From Antilocapra americana (taxonomy: Eukaryota > Chordata > Mammalia > Artiodactyla > Antilocapridae): DNA of 64,000 bases. The stretch spans positions 5,762,828 to 5,826,827 of the forward strand of contig ML664174.1 in NCBI GenBank assembly GCA_007570785.1, read 5' to 3'. The position numbers and the translations under genes are program-made. Shown in pieces: positions 44,912 through 56,455 of the stretch (positions within the stretch are counted from its first letter, which is position 1; every line of letters begins with the position of its first letter). The notes under the pieces were generated by a model that saw only the letters and a program-made list of their open reading frames with translations, ran no database searches and was not told where the DNA came from.

Positions 44912-46124
44912 CAGAAAAATTCAGAAAAGACAGAGGAACCAGAGATCAAATTGCCAACATCTGTTGGATCATAGAAAAAGCAAGAGAGTTCCAGAAAAGC
45001 ATCTACTTCTGTTTTATTGACTACGCCAAAGCCTTTGACTGTGTGGATCACAAGAAACTGGAAAATTCTTCAAGAGATGGGACTATCAGACCACCTGACC
45101 TGCCTCCTGAGAAATCTGTATGCACGTCAAGAAACAGCAATTAGAACTGGACATGGAACAACAGACTGATTCCAAATCAGGAAAGGAGTACGTCAAGGCT
45201 GCATACTGTCAGCCTTATTGCTTATTTAACTTATATGCAGAGTACATCATGCGACATGCTGGGCTGAATGAAGCACAAGCTGGAATCAAGATTGCAAAAA
45301 TATTGGGAGAAATATCAATAACCTCAGATATGCAGCTAAGACCATCCTTCTGGCAGAAAGCAAGGAGGAATTAAAGAACCTCTTGATGAAAGTGAAAGAG
45401 GAGAGTGAAAAATTTGGCTTAAAACTCAACATTCAGAAAGCTAAGATCATGGCATCTGGTCTCATCACTTCATGGCAAATAGATGGGGAGTCATTGGAAG
45501 CAGTGAGAGACTTTATTTTTGGGGGCTCCAAAATCACTGCAGCCATGAAATTAAAAGACACTTGCTCCTTGGGCAAGAGTACTGGAGTGGGTTGCTATTG
45601 CCTTCTCCATGTTGGAAGAAAAGCTATGACCAACCTGGACAGCATATTAAAAAGCAGAGACATTACTTTGCCAACAAAGGTCGGTCTAGTCAAAGATATG
45701 GTTTTTCCAGTAGTCATGTGTAGAAGTAAGAGTTGAACTATAAAGAAAGCTGAGTGCCAAGAATTGATGCTTTTGAACTGTGATGTTGGAGAAGACTCTT
45801 GAGATTCCCTTGGACTACAAAGAGATCCAACCAGTCCATCCTAAAGGAGATCAGTCCTGAATATTCATTAGAAGAACTGATGCTGAAGCTGAAGCTCCAA
45901 TACTTTGGCCACCTGATGCAAAGAGCCGACTCATTGGAAAAGACCCTGATGCTGGGAAAGACTGAGGGTGGGAGGAGAAGGGGATGACAGAGGATGAAAT
46001 TGTTAGATGGCATCACCAACTCTATGGACATAAGTCTGAGTAAGCTCCGGGAGTTGGTGACGGACAGGGAAGCCTGGCAGGCTGCAGTCCATGGGGTCAC
46101 GAAAATGAGTGAGTAACTGAACTG
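44912..46124 (+). mobile_element. BovB LINE, 1.2-kb copy with target-site duplication and an inserted Bov-A-like patch
   Basis: The sense strand encodes remnants of the RT domain (RKDRGTRDQIANICWIIEKA, FCFIDYAKAFDCVDHKKL) and the 3' tail. The catalytic YADD box reads Y-A-A-K (45329-45340), so it is dead. A 13-bp duplication ATATGAATTTTGG flanks it (44899-44911, 46125-46137). About 42 bp at 45571-45612 are foreign to BovB and resemble Bov-A. Confidence 0.95.
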
Positions 46125-46170
46125 ATATGAATTTTGGGGGGGTACACAATTCATCCCAAACTGATACATT

Positions 46171-46804
46171 ATTAAGTAACAGATGGCTAGAGGTAGAGCC
46201 TCACACAGATGCCTAGTTTCAAGAGATTGAATGGGTTTCTGACATGTCAGATTTCAGTCAGATTGGACTGTGTCAGCTTGAAAATAAAAACTCTGAGACA
46301 ATATGGGTTGTTTCCATGAAGCCCTGACCAGGGAGAGCCCGCTCTGGCCCAGCGGCACCCTCTATCTGGTCCTGGTGAAAAGTATGTACCTTCACAGGGA
46401 GATAGGCCTGCAGCTTAACATGTTTCTGAGCAGACCCAGTGGTGGCTTGCTGACTTTCCAGTCCCGTGATCAGGGGCTGGCTCAGTAGTCCCCCTCCGCC
46501 TGCCCTGTAGAAATGGAAATGAAAATTCCTGTCCTGTCTGTCTCCCAGGCTGTAGGGAGATAAGGTAGGGAAAAGGCACCATTTAAATTGCAAAGCTCTT
46601 TCTGTCTGCAACCAGCAGACAGAGCAGGGAGTGTTTCCTTTCACCTGGCAGGAGGTGCATGCCAATCTCTCTCTGAAAGCTTTGGGTTCACTTAGACTCA
46701 GAGGGGTATGGAGCTCGGAACAGCATTCGTGGAGGTGAGGGGGCCCTGACTCTGGTCCTGCCATGTTTTGTTGACAAAACATCATCAAATGCTGCTATGT
46801 ATTC
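46171..46804. other. Unique intergenic sequence
   Basis: A 171-codon minus-strand open frame (46273-46788) has no recognisable domain and is judged fortuitous. Confidence 0.45.
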
Positions 46805-47130
46805 TTTTTTTTTTTTTATATTTATTTACTTCTGACCGTGCTGGGTCTTCGCTGCTGTGCAGGCTTTTCTCTAGTTGTGGTGCAAGATCTTCTCATTGTG
46901 GTGGCTTCTCTCGTTGCTGAGCTTGGGCTCTGGAGCGCTCAGGCTTCAGTCGTTGCCACACACGGGCTCAGCAGTTGCAGTGCCCGGGCTCCAGAGCTCA
47001 GGCTCAGCAGTTGTGGCGCGCGGGCTTAGTTGTTCCCTGGCATGTGGGATCTTCCTGAATCAGGGACCAAATCCGTGTCTCCTGCATTGGCTGGTGGATT
47101 CTTTACCACTGAGCCACCAGGGAAGCCCCC
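46805..47130 (-). mobile_element. CHR-2 SINE, full length
   Basis: A poly-T left edge, the typical repeated TCAGCAGTTG and GGGCTTAGTTG blocks, and the tRNA head at the right edge (minus strand GGGCTTCCCTGGTGGCTCAG). TGTATTCTT (46798-46806) and TGCATTCTT (47133-47141) form an imperfect target-site duplication. Confidence 0.92.
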
Positions 47131-47159
47131 CGTGCATTCTTAACAAAATAAAACAACCT

Positions 47160-48640
47160 TAATATTAAAGTCACATATCTTCCTTATATGAAAAAAAAAA
47201 TTCCATATAGAAAAACAACAAAGTCCCACATTCTCTACCCCATTACCCAGAGTCCCTCCTCTAACTGACATCTATCTTCTTAATGTTTCCAATGCTTGTA
47301 TGAATGCACATGCACTTATTTATTTATTTATTTTAACAAAAACATGGTTTGGTTTATACAGTTTGAAAACTTGTGCTTCTAACTTAATAAGCAACTGGGG
47401 GCTTCTTTCTGTGTCATGTCATGAAAATAGATCTTAACCTTAGTTTTTTAAACTGCTGCTTGTTGTTGTTCAATTGCCAAGGCGTGTCTGACTCTTTGCA
47501 ACCCCATGGACTGCAGCACATCAGGCCTCCTTGTCCCTCACCGTCTCCTGGGGTTAGCCCAAGTACGTGTCCATTGAATCAGTGATGCCATCCAAGCATC
47601 TCATCCTCTGTTGCCTTCTCCTCCTACCTTTGATCTTTCCCAGCATCAGGGTCTTTTCCAATGAATCAGCTGTTTGTATCAATTGGCCAATGTATCAGAG
47701 CTTCAGCATCACTCCTTCCAATGAGTATTCCAGGTTGATTTCCTTTAGGATTTACTGGTTTGATCTTTTTGCTGTCCAAGGGACTCTCAAGTGTCTTCTC
47801 CTGCACCACAGTTACACAGCATCATTTCTTTGGTGCTCTGCCTTCTTTATGGTCCTACTCTCACATTAGTAATGACTACTGGAAAGACCATAGCCTTGGC
47901 TATATGGACCTTTGTGGGCAAAATGATGTCTTTGATTCTTAATAGACTGTCTAGATTTGTCATAGCTTTCCTTCCAAGAAGTAATTTTCTTCTAATTTCA
48001 TGGTTGCAGTAACCATCCTTAGCAATTTTAGAGCCCAAGAAGATGAAATCTGTCACTGTTTCCACCTTTTCCACTTCTATTGCCATAAAGTGATGGGACC
48101 AGATGCCATGATCTTAGTTTTTTTAATATTGAGTTTTAAGCCAGCTTTTCCACTCTCCTCTTCACTGGAGAAGGGAATGGCAAATCACTCCAGGAAAACC
48201 ACTCCCTTGCCATGAGAGCCCCATAAACTGTATTAAAAGGCAAACTGCTGCATAGTCTACCATAAAACAGATATACCATACATTATTTAACTGTTCCTTC
48301 ATTAATGGACATTTAGGTTATTTCCTGTTTTGAAAAAACGACAAAAATGGCTGCAGTGAAAACTTTAACCTTTGCTCAAATGTTGTTGAGCATTTGTGTG
48401 AATGCATAGGATAAAATTCTAGAAATGACATAACTGAGTCAGAGAAGATGTATACAGAATGGACATTTTATAGGTTTTATAATTTGTGCTCCAAAAAAGA
48501 AGTATCAATTTACACTCCCTCCCACAGTTATGAGAACTGCTACTCCCCCACATCCTGACTAACAGTGGGTATTGTTGCCGTCTCTGCTATGCATTCCTTA
48601 GGAGGTTGAGGTTGAGTGTTCTTTTGCAGCTGTGTTCTTT
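47160..48640 (-). mobile_element. L1M fragment split by a BovB
   Basis: Reverse-strand old L1 sequence lies left (about 47160-47449) and right (48252-48640: TTAATGGACATTTAGGTTAT, TTTACACTCCCTCCCACAG). The BovB in between is flanked by AAACTGCTGC duplications. Confidence 0.75.
47460..48241 (-). mobile_element. BovB LINE with an apparent 5' inversion
   Basis: Positions 47460 to about 48164 are minus-strand BovB 3' sequence. About 48165-48241 instead reads in the BovB sense orientation on the plus strand (TGGAGAAGGGAATGGCAA, CATGAGAGCCCCATAAACTG), resembling a BovB upstream region as I remember it. The 10-bp repeat AAACTGCTGC (47450-47459, 48242-48251) encloses both pieces. Confidence 0.85.
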
Positions 48641-49837
48641 CAGTATCCTCCCAGAGATACTTAAAATCATGATCACAAGGCCTGTTGGAGAGGAGTATCT
48701 GGGTCTAAGATCACAAGAAACTGTCAACAGGTTTCCCAAAGAAACTTCTGAGCACTATGAGTTATTCAATGGGGACCAGGATTTTCTACCTGAAAATCTT
48801 GCACCAAACCATAGAGAGGTTAGGTTACATATTTATCCTTTTTTTTTTCATGTTAAAGTGGAAAAAAGCAGTGAAGATGAGTTTCCACCAAATCCACTGA
48901 CCTTGAAACAGTCCCTACTTATCTCTCTATCTGGTTATCTCGTGGGCCTCATCAGTGTTTCTGTTTCCCTAAACAGTGCTTATAAGGGATGCCCCTATGA
49001 AGCGTTTAGAGTTGATAACTCCTCAGCAGCGGGCAAGGCTGTGGACATAGCTGGCCTTGCCTAAACTCATTCACCCCTGATCTTGTGAGGACTCAGCAGA
49101 CTCTTGCTGCTCCCTGACCCAATAGGCAGAGCAAGGGACTCATTAGGGTACCAGCAAGTCAGGGGGCCCAAAGCAATAAGCAAAAAAAAAAAGAAAAAAG
49201 AAATGCAGTTTTGATAAATCTAGTATATTGTTTTTGTATAGAAACACTTATATTGTGTTTGAAAAGAAGCAATTTTAATTTCAGCATACACGTAAGTTTT
49301 GCATTTTATGAACTTGTAGTGCCTTTATTTTGACTCACATTGCAGATGGCACCATGCTTAGCATTTCTGCAGGTTTGAACTGGCTCCCCTGGTCTCTCCC
49401 TAAACCCCCGAGGCATGATTAAATATGCTCTGAGGCTCAGGGATTTTCTGGTCCTTCATGGAGGCCCTGCCTGCTGGGACTCTAGAGATGGGGCTTCACT
49501 TGGGTGATGTTTCAGAATACCTGCATGACTGGATGGCAGGGGGAATTTCATCAGAAAGCACATGAAGGCTTCTGACAGTGTTGGTATTCAAGCAATATTA
49601 ATTTCCTCCCCTCATTAGAAGCTTGTTCCATCTGAATCATGGGATTAACAGAATAGGACTTTAAAGACTTTTAAAAAGTCCCTTATGGCTTTATACACAA
49701 AGTTCTAGAGAAGCAAAAATTGAAGTTTTGCCATCTCCTCCTTTGGTCATCACTTAGCTATGCCCAAAGTAGGGTCCTTACAGATATTTTTTCATTGAGT
49801 TGTGTTGAATTGAGTTGAGTCATCCTCACATTTACCC
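48641..49837. other. Unique intergenic sequence
   Basis: A 152-codon plus-strand open frame (48606-49064) starts inside the L1 remnant and resembles no family I know. There are no splice or promoter signals and no good initiation context. Confidence 0.45.
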
Positions 49838-50131
49838 TTGTTGTTGTTTAGTCACTCAGTCAAGTCTGGCTCTTTGTGATCCCATGGACTGCAGCACACC
49901 AGGCTTCCCTGTCCTTCACTATCTCCTGGAGCTTGCACAAACTCATGTTCATTGAGTCGGTGACACCATCCAACCATCTCATCCTCTATCTCCCCCTTCT
50001 CCTTCTGCCCTCAATCTTTCCCAGCATCAGGGTCTTTTCCAGCGAGTTGGCTCTTCACATCAGATGGCCAAAGAATTGGAGCTTCAGCTTCAGCATCAGT
50101 CCTTCCAATGAATATTCAGGGTCAAACGTGT
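49838..50131 (-). mobile_element. BovB LINE 3' end
   Basis: The reverse complement of the BovB tail, about 290 bp, starting with TTGTTGTTGTTTAGTCACTC. Confidence 0.92.
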
Positions 50132-51109
50132 AGTTCTTGATGGGACAAACCCTCTGCTCCTTCCTGGAGCTTCTTAATATCTACCGTTTTCATTGTCTGT
50201 GGAAAGCTTCTATTTCATGTTAGAGAGAGCAAAGTAAACATGTGCGTTTCTACCATGTGCTAAGCCTAGCACCTCATTTTACACTCAATTAGGAGTGTAA
50301 TTATTTTATAACTGAAGACCCAGAGTTTCAAACATTTCTTCCCAGAGTCACACAAGTGACCTGGAGCAGAGCCAGGATTCAACACAGGTCCACTGGACGG
50401 CAGCCATGATCTTGTCTCACTGGCTGCCTCCATGGTGTCTGGCTAGCCAGAGTAAGTCTAGTTCAGAAATACCAGTTCATAACTGAGTCTCGGTTCCAGG
50501 TATAAATTGAATCCTCAACTCTTGTACCTTGTCGGTCAGCTTGGACCTTGTTCAGCTACAGAATCTTCAGGCTCAGATGTACTGCCGTGGGAAAATATCT
50601 GAGTCATCCAGGGCACAGGAGCCAAGCACAGAGGGACACAGGAGCCTCCATAGGGGTCATGGGGATGCGAGTTCACAGTCTCCTCTACAGCCTCCTCATC
50701 AGTGTGTCCTGATCAAGATCCTTCTACAGTCCCTTTCTTAGGAGAGATCCACTTGCTTAACTAAGTTCCACAGCCTCAGAAGCCACTTAGAGTACAGCTG
50801 TTCATGTGTTCAGTTGCTTTTTCATTCACCCAGTGACTTTTGACGGAGGTGCTCCCTCTACAACCAGCACCCCATCACTCTGGATGCTGGGAATAGAGCA
50901 TGAAAAAGTGCTGTCCTTGATCTTCAGGGGCTAACCAGTTAGAGCACAGAGGTAGCTAAAGCCAACAGCCACAGAGGTAATGCATCCATCACAATTATAA
51001 GTGAGATAAGGAGAAGAAGGTGCATAGAAGTCTAGCAGTAACATTTATACTGAAACCTGAAGTGTGAGCTGAGGTTGGCCAGGTGAAGATGTGGGAAGAG
51101 GATTTACTT
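50132..51109. other. Intergenic sequence with MIR and L2-like remnants
   Basis: MIR- lies at about 50250-50395 (CCCAGAGTCACACAAGTGAC). About 50860-51070 is L2-like (GGATGCTGGGAATAGAGCA). The rest is unique. Confidence 0.5.
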
Positions 51110-51300
51110 GATCAACCTACCAGGCATGACTTAGTGCATTGCAGGTACCAACTCAGTTAATCCTCATGACAACCCTATGATTGGGATACTATTATTCTCC
51201 TCATTTTACAGATGAAGATACCCAAGCATGGAGAGGTTACCTGACTTGTCCAAGGTCACCCAGCTAAGAAAGTTCAGAGCCAGAATGCAAACTCATCAGC
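51110..51300 (-). mobile_element. MIR SINE
   Basis: CTCATTTTACAGATGAAGAT, GAGAGGTTACCTGACTTGTC and CAAGGTCACCCAGCTAAG are well preserved. Confidence 0.92.
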
Positions 51301-54204
51301 GTATGAACGCTTCTCAAAACAGAGATGTGATGCAGTGCCCAGGGAGTGAGCACAGCTCAAGAAAATGAGGGCTGCAAGGATGGAGCCTGGAGTTAAGGAT
51401 GACCTGGTCAGGTGGACTGAAAAACAGTAGTGAGGGAGGTAGAATCAGAGACAGGCATGTTAAGAGACCCAGGAAGAAGTTTCTAGGAGGGAGCAGTCTA
51501 TTGGCCCAATGGTGCTGAGAGCTGGGGAGGATGAGGAGTGAGAATTGACCATTGGGTACCATTGTAACCCTTGGCAAGAGCAGTTTCAGGGGGATGGTTG
51601 GAGCAAAGCCTGGTTGGAAAGGGTTCAAGAGATGATGGGCAGAAGGAATGTAGTGACTGTGAAAATCAATTCTTTTGATGAATTTTATTCTGAAAGGGAG
51701 AGGAAGAGTAGGGTGCTAGCAGAAGAGTGACCTAGTTCCAAGGGATTTTTTTTCTATTTAATTATTTTTTAAAGATGGAAGGTAGTAAAATATGTGTGTG
51801 CACTGATGGGTATGCTTCACTAGGGAAGGAAAAACTGGGCAGAGACAGTGACACCCCTGGGCACACGAGGGCGTGGAGACCAGGTGGAGCTCAGGGCTGG
51901 CCTCAGACAGGTCTGTCACCCTGGGCAGACTTCCCTGAGAGTTTTTCAATGACAGGACCCTGAACAGCATCACTAGATGATCTGGTTTTCTCTTCATACT
52001 CAATGTGATCTGAGCAGGGCCACAAAGACCAGGAGGCAGTGTTCTTCTCCAGACACTGCAAGGGCTGAAAGGTGTCTCTGGACCTTGTCCTCAGGTGTCA
52101 CCAGCTTTTCTGATGGTGCAGCCTGAGAGGATAGTCCTGATGCCATACGGGTGGAGGGAGGATCAGCAGTGGGTATGTTTCAGGAGCTGTGAGCTGAGGG
52201 AGCAGGAGGGGGTCAGCTCCATCACTTTAGGAGAGTTTTCTCAAAGGCTTGTATGACTCTTGCATTTCAGGGACCCTGGGGAGCTGTGCTGTCATGTAAC
52301 ATAGCATCAACCCATTGGACAAAGAAGATGGCTGTGAAACTGAATTCCAGCAAGTTTACTTAAATTTATCTTAGAGTTTCTAAGGCATAAAATTGGCCGC
52401 TCAGTGCCCTGGAATGAATTATTCTTTTTCAAGGTTTAAACTTAAGAAATGCACAGCTCAGAGCAGAACTTAAGAAAGGTTCCACCCCAGCACTTCAAAG
52501 TGTACTTTCTCAGTCTGGCTGTGTTTGACAGATAAATACAAAACAAAAAGAGGGGAGGAACTAAATTTGGAGAGCTTTGAATGCAAAATCAGGGGATTCC
52601 CCGTTAGGGAAAAATTCCTCTGGTTAAAAAAAGAATTGGGTAAATGAAGCAGAAACACCAGTGGCATAAGATACCCGGCATACCACAGGCCTAGTTACTT
52701 CATTAACCACCTTCTCATTAAAAAAAAAGTCTTAAAAATAATATATAGGTATATATTGCCCACCCTACACCCTGGAGAACTTGTGTCAATTTCCCTTTTC
52801 TTCTGTTTATTGTAGGTTGTATTGTACATGGTCTTCCTACAGAGTAATAAAATGTAAATGTGGCTTTTAGGTATGCTAATGTTTCAGGTTGGCTGAACAT
52901 GAATTCCCAGCCAGTTATGGGTCGAGGGGCCTAGGAGGAAGCTGTGAGAACTGAGTGGGAGGTGGAGAGGAGAAAGGAAAACTGAAGTTCCCCATTGTTC
53001 CAGTTTGAGAAAACTGGAATTTGGGAAACCATGTGATTTGATGTGAGCTGGAGACTTCAGGGGACATAAGGAGGGGGTCTATATGCTAACCCCCAGAGGC
53101 AAGTAGGCTCCAAAAGGTCTGAAAGCAGCAAGCAGCCCATTGAGGAAAGTCTTGCCAACCTCAGGGTAGGAGAAAAGGAAGGACTGGCTCACCTCAAAGG
53201 AGAGGGCTATGTTCTCTGTGACTGGGAGGCTGAGCTCGAGTCTTACAGAAGACCCCTACAGAAAGCGGGCCAAGAGAAGGCAAAAGTGAAAGGCCATGGT
53301 TCCCCATGAAACGTAGTAGAACAGGGCCCAGGCTGTGGTTCCCCATAACGCTCAGGTCCTTGGGGTGGGAGCCCACAGTTGCCCAGCAGACATTTGGGAG
53401 GCCTGCCATGAGTTCATTTTCTTTAAACCCATCTTCCAGTTTTATAATGGAAATAGAGGGTAAGAAGGGTTTGTGTATAGAAATTCATTAAAACCAAATT
53501 GATTAAAACCAAAATAGGAGTGGCCTGAAGCTCCAGAGTGGGATTCATATAGAAAGGCTTCACAAAAGAATGTGACTTCGGTTTCATATTTCTGGATGGA
53601 AAAATCCAACTTATGCTCCACTTTAACGTGAGGCTGGTCCTGGCAGGGCCCCCAGGGCAGCTGGGGAGACACCAGGATGGAGGCATAGAGGGACAGCGAG
53701 GGGTGTGTGAGGATGCTTGGGCACATTGCCTAGGGGACCAGACAGTTATGAAGACTGGTGGGGATGGGAGGGGAGCTGGAAATCCATGGTTGGCGAGTGA
53801 GAGTTTGACAATGGCAAGAGGTTTCACAAGCTTCAGGGAAGGTGATGTCATTTTAAAGAAGGTCGAAAGATGGGAATCAAGAGAGTCTGGAAGGGACTTC
53901 TCTCAGCCTGAAGGTGTGAGGAGAGGTTTTTGAACTATGCGGGGAGAGATGGATGCTGAGGAAGAGTCATCTAATTGGTGGAGAACCACAAAAGCTGATA
54001 AGAGGAGGTAGATGGGGAGATATACCGGGACAAACAGGGAGGAAGCCCACGCCATGTGTGTGTATTCTTCATCCTGTTGTCTGCGCCTAGGTGCTGTCAC
54101 ACTGCAAGTGCCCCGTGAGTCCCCAGAACCTAGCGCCATGCCAGCACGTGGATGACACCCATTAACTAGTTGTGTGATGAGTGAATGGATGGAGAAATAA
54201 TAAC
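51301..54204. other. Mostly unique block
   Basis: About 2.9 kb with only possible L2-like traces (about 51310-51720, 53870-54010). Positions 52290-52700 are AT-rich and repeat-free, with a TGGAATGAATTATT motif. No exon is supported. Confidence 0.45.
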
Positions 54205-54800
54205 TGAAATGAAATGAAGCTACCATGGAAAATAATTTGGCAGTTCCTCAAAGAATCAGACATAGAATTACCAGAAGGCCAGCAATTCCATTTCCTAGTA
54301 ATTGTATATCCAAAGTATTGAAACAGGGACTTGAACAGATATTTGTACACCTGGGTTCACAGCAGCATCATTCACAATAGCCAAAAGGTGGATATGACCC
54401 AAGTGTCCATCATCGGATGAATGGATAAACAAAATGTGGTGTAGATGTACAACAGACTATTATTCATCCAAAAATAGGAAGGGGATTCTGACACATGCTA
54501 CAACATGGGTGAACCTGGAAAACATTAGACTAAGCGAAATAAACCAGACACAAAAAGATAAATATCGTATGATTTTATTTATATGAAATATCTAGAATAG
54601 TTAAATTCATCAGGACAGAGTAAATCAAGGGGTAGGGGGATGGGGAGATGTCCTTAATGGGTAGAGAGTTTCAGCTGTGTAAGATGAGAAGTTCTGAAGA
54701 TAGACAGTGGTGATGGTGATACACCAGAGTGCATGTCCTTAGTGTCACTGCTTTGTACATTTAAAATGGGGAAAATAGTAAATTGTATGTTATGCACAAG
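54205..54800 (+). mobile_element. L1M 3' end
   Basis: ACAATAGCCAAAAGGTGGAT, GTGTCCATCATCGGATGAAT, AAGCGAAATAAACCAGACAC and TTGTACATTTAAAATGGG are in L1 order. Confidence 0.88.
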
Positions 54801-55739
54801 GCCTGGGGCTCACTGGATAAATGGTAGTCTCAACAGGGTCACTGTGAGAATTAAGTGAATTAAAACGTAAAGGGGCTTAGCAAAGATTTTAGTATATTGA
54901 ACATGCTCAGTACATTTTGGGGGGTTACTGTGTTCGTTTTACAGATGTGAATTTGAGACTTAGAGATAAAGAGAAACCCAGGTGGCCAGCGAGGTGCCCA
55001 AGTGGGCTGCAAAGCTAGACCTGAATGAACACAGAGGCCGCATGGTTTCCGGACAACATGTAGTCTCTTCCAGCCCCAGGCAAGTCAATTAGAGGGAGAA
55101 TCAACGTGTGGGCAGCAGAACTGATGCAGGAGGCATTTATTAAGCCCTGACTGTGTGCTCAGCTCTACTTGTTATTAAGGAGACCAGAGAGATAGAAAAC
55201 CCTCTTCCTGCCCTCAGTGATTTGACGCAGGTACATGGCGTCATGCCGCAGGTCTCAATACAAAACGATCTCAGATTGTACAGCACCCACCCCACGGGCT
55301 GTGGAATCCCAGGGGAGGGAGTTAGGGTGGGGGTGAGCTGGCAGGGCTAGCTGGGGCCAGGGCTTCCTGGAGAGGAGTCATCGAGCACACGTTGCAGTCT
55401 AGGTGGCAGAAAAATCCCAGTGGATAAATATGAGTAATATTAATACCAAATTACAGTCCCCTATCTGAAAGGCTGAAGTCCAAATATCTCAACAACAGAA
55501 ACAATTGTTTCGTTATTGTTGATGTTGTTGTTAATTTGCTGCCAAATCTTACCTGGCAGCAAAACCTGACCTGAACTGAAGAGGCTCTTTCAGTTAAGAG
55601 GCTCTGTCTTAAGCCCCTCCCCATGAAGATCAATACAGTTGCTTCAGAATCACGAATATGTCTTATGTGGGCACATTCTGCCCTGGTACCCACCAAGGAA
55701 GATATGTCAAGAGATGGTTAGGCACCATATTACCTTCTA
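54801..55739. other. Intergenic sequence with a MIR piece
   Basis: A MIR+ 3' part lies at about 54825-54925 (GGGTCACTGTGAGAATTAAG). The rest is unique. Confidence 0.5.
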
Positions 55740-56195
55740 AAATAAGAAAAACTGGATGCAGTAAGTCAGACAAAGAAAGACAAAAACTATATGATTTTAC
55801 TTACATATGAACACTTTTAAAAGAAAAAACACCAAACTCATAGAGAACAGATAGTAGTTGCCAGAGGTGGGCAGTGGAAGTGGACGAAATGGGTGAAGGT
55901 GGTCAAAAGGTACAAGTTTCCAGTTACAAGATAAATAAATCCTGGGGCTGTGATGTACAGCATGGTGACTATAGCTAACAATACTGTATTGTATATTTGG
56001 AAGTTGCTAACAGAGTAGGTTTTAAAAGCTCTCATCACAAGAAAAAATATTTGTAACTATGTGAGAGTTGGATGTTAATGAAACATCACAGTTGATCATT
56101 TCATAATCTACACACACGTCAGCTCATTAAGTTGTACACCTAAAACTAGTATAATATTATGTGTCAATTATATCTGAATTTTAAAAAAAGTTGTG
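55740..56195 (+). mobile_element. L1M 3' end
   Basis: ACTCATAGAGAACAGATAGT, GTGATGTACAGCATGGTGAC and TTGTACACCTAAAACTAGTA are L1 3' landmarks. Confidence 0.9.
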
Positions 56196-56254
56196 ACCTT
56201 TGGCCACAAGTGTTTTGGATGAAAGATTGATAACTTGTATTCGTCACATGACAG

Positions 56255-56455
56255 AATATGGGAACCAGGCATTTTGCCAAGTGCTTTCTCCACATTAACT
56301 CATTTCATCCTCATAGCAACTCTGTGAGCCAGGTCCTATTATTATCCTCATTTTTCAGGTGAGGAAACTGAGACCAGAGAATAAGCAGCTTACCCAAGGC
56401 CATGGATTTGTAAGTGACAGAGCTTTGTTTGAGGCTGTAGTCTTCTCATTTAGAC
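56255..56455 (-). mobile_element. MIR SINE, near complete
   Basis: GCCAAGTGCTTTCTCCACAT, CAGGTGAGGAAACTGAGACC and TTACCCAAGGCCATG. Confidence 0.92.

Larger units (their letters stand above)
44401..46170. mobile_element. Old repeat broken by a Bov-tA and a BovB
   Basis: The host element (44401-44627, GGGGCTGCTATAATGAAGCA start; 44817-44911; 46138-46170) is an old interspersed repeat of unassigned family. A minus-strand Bov-tA (44628-44816) and a plus-strand BovB (44912-46124) inserted into it later. Confidence 0.7.

Noticed and set aside
46273..46788. 171-codon minus-strand frame
   Set aside because: No recognisable domain and no supporting gene structure.
46805..47130. tRNA-like head with A/B-box traces, considered as a tRNA gene
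   Set aside because: It is part of a full-length CHR-2 SINE with a poly(A)/T tail and flanking duplication, not a foldable tRNA.
47321..47335. (TTTA)n and other short AT microsatellites, considered as a CRISPR-like or satellite array
   Set aside because: Simple repeat tracts within L1/SINE tails. No spaced repeat array exists in the window.
48606..49064. 152-codon open frame on the plus strand
   Set aside because: It starts inside an L1 remnant and matches no family I know. No initiation context, no poly(A) signal nearby and no sign of codon bias. Kept only as a low-priority item for a protein search.
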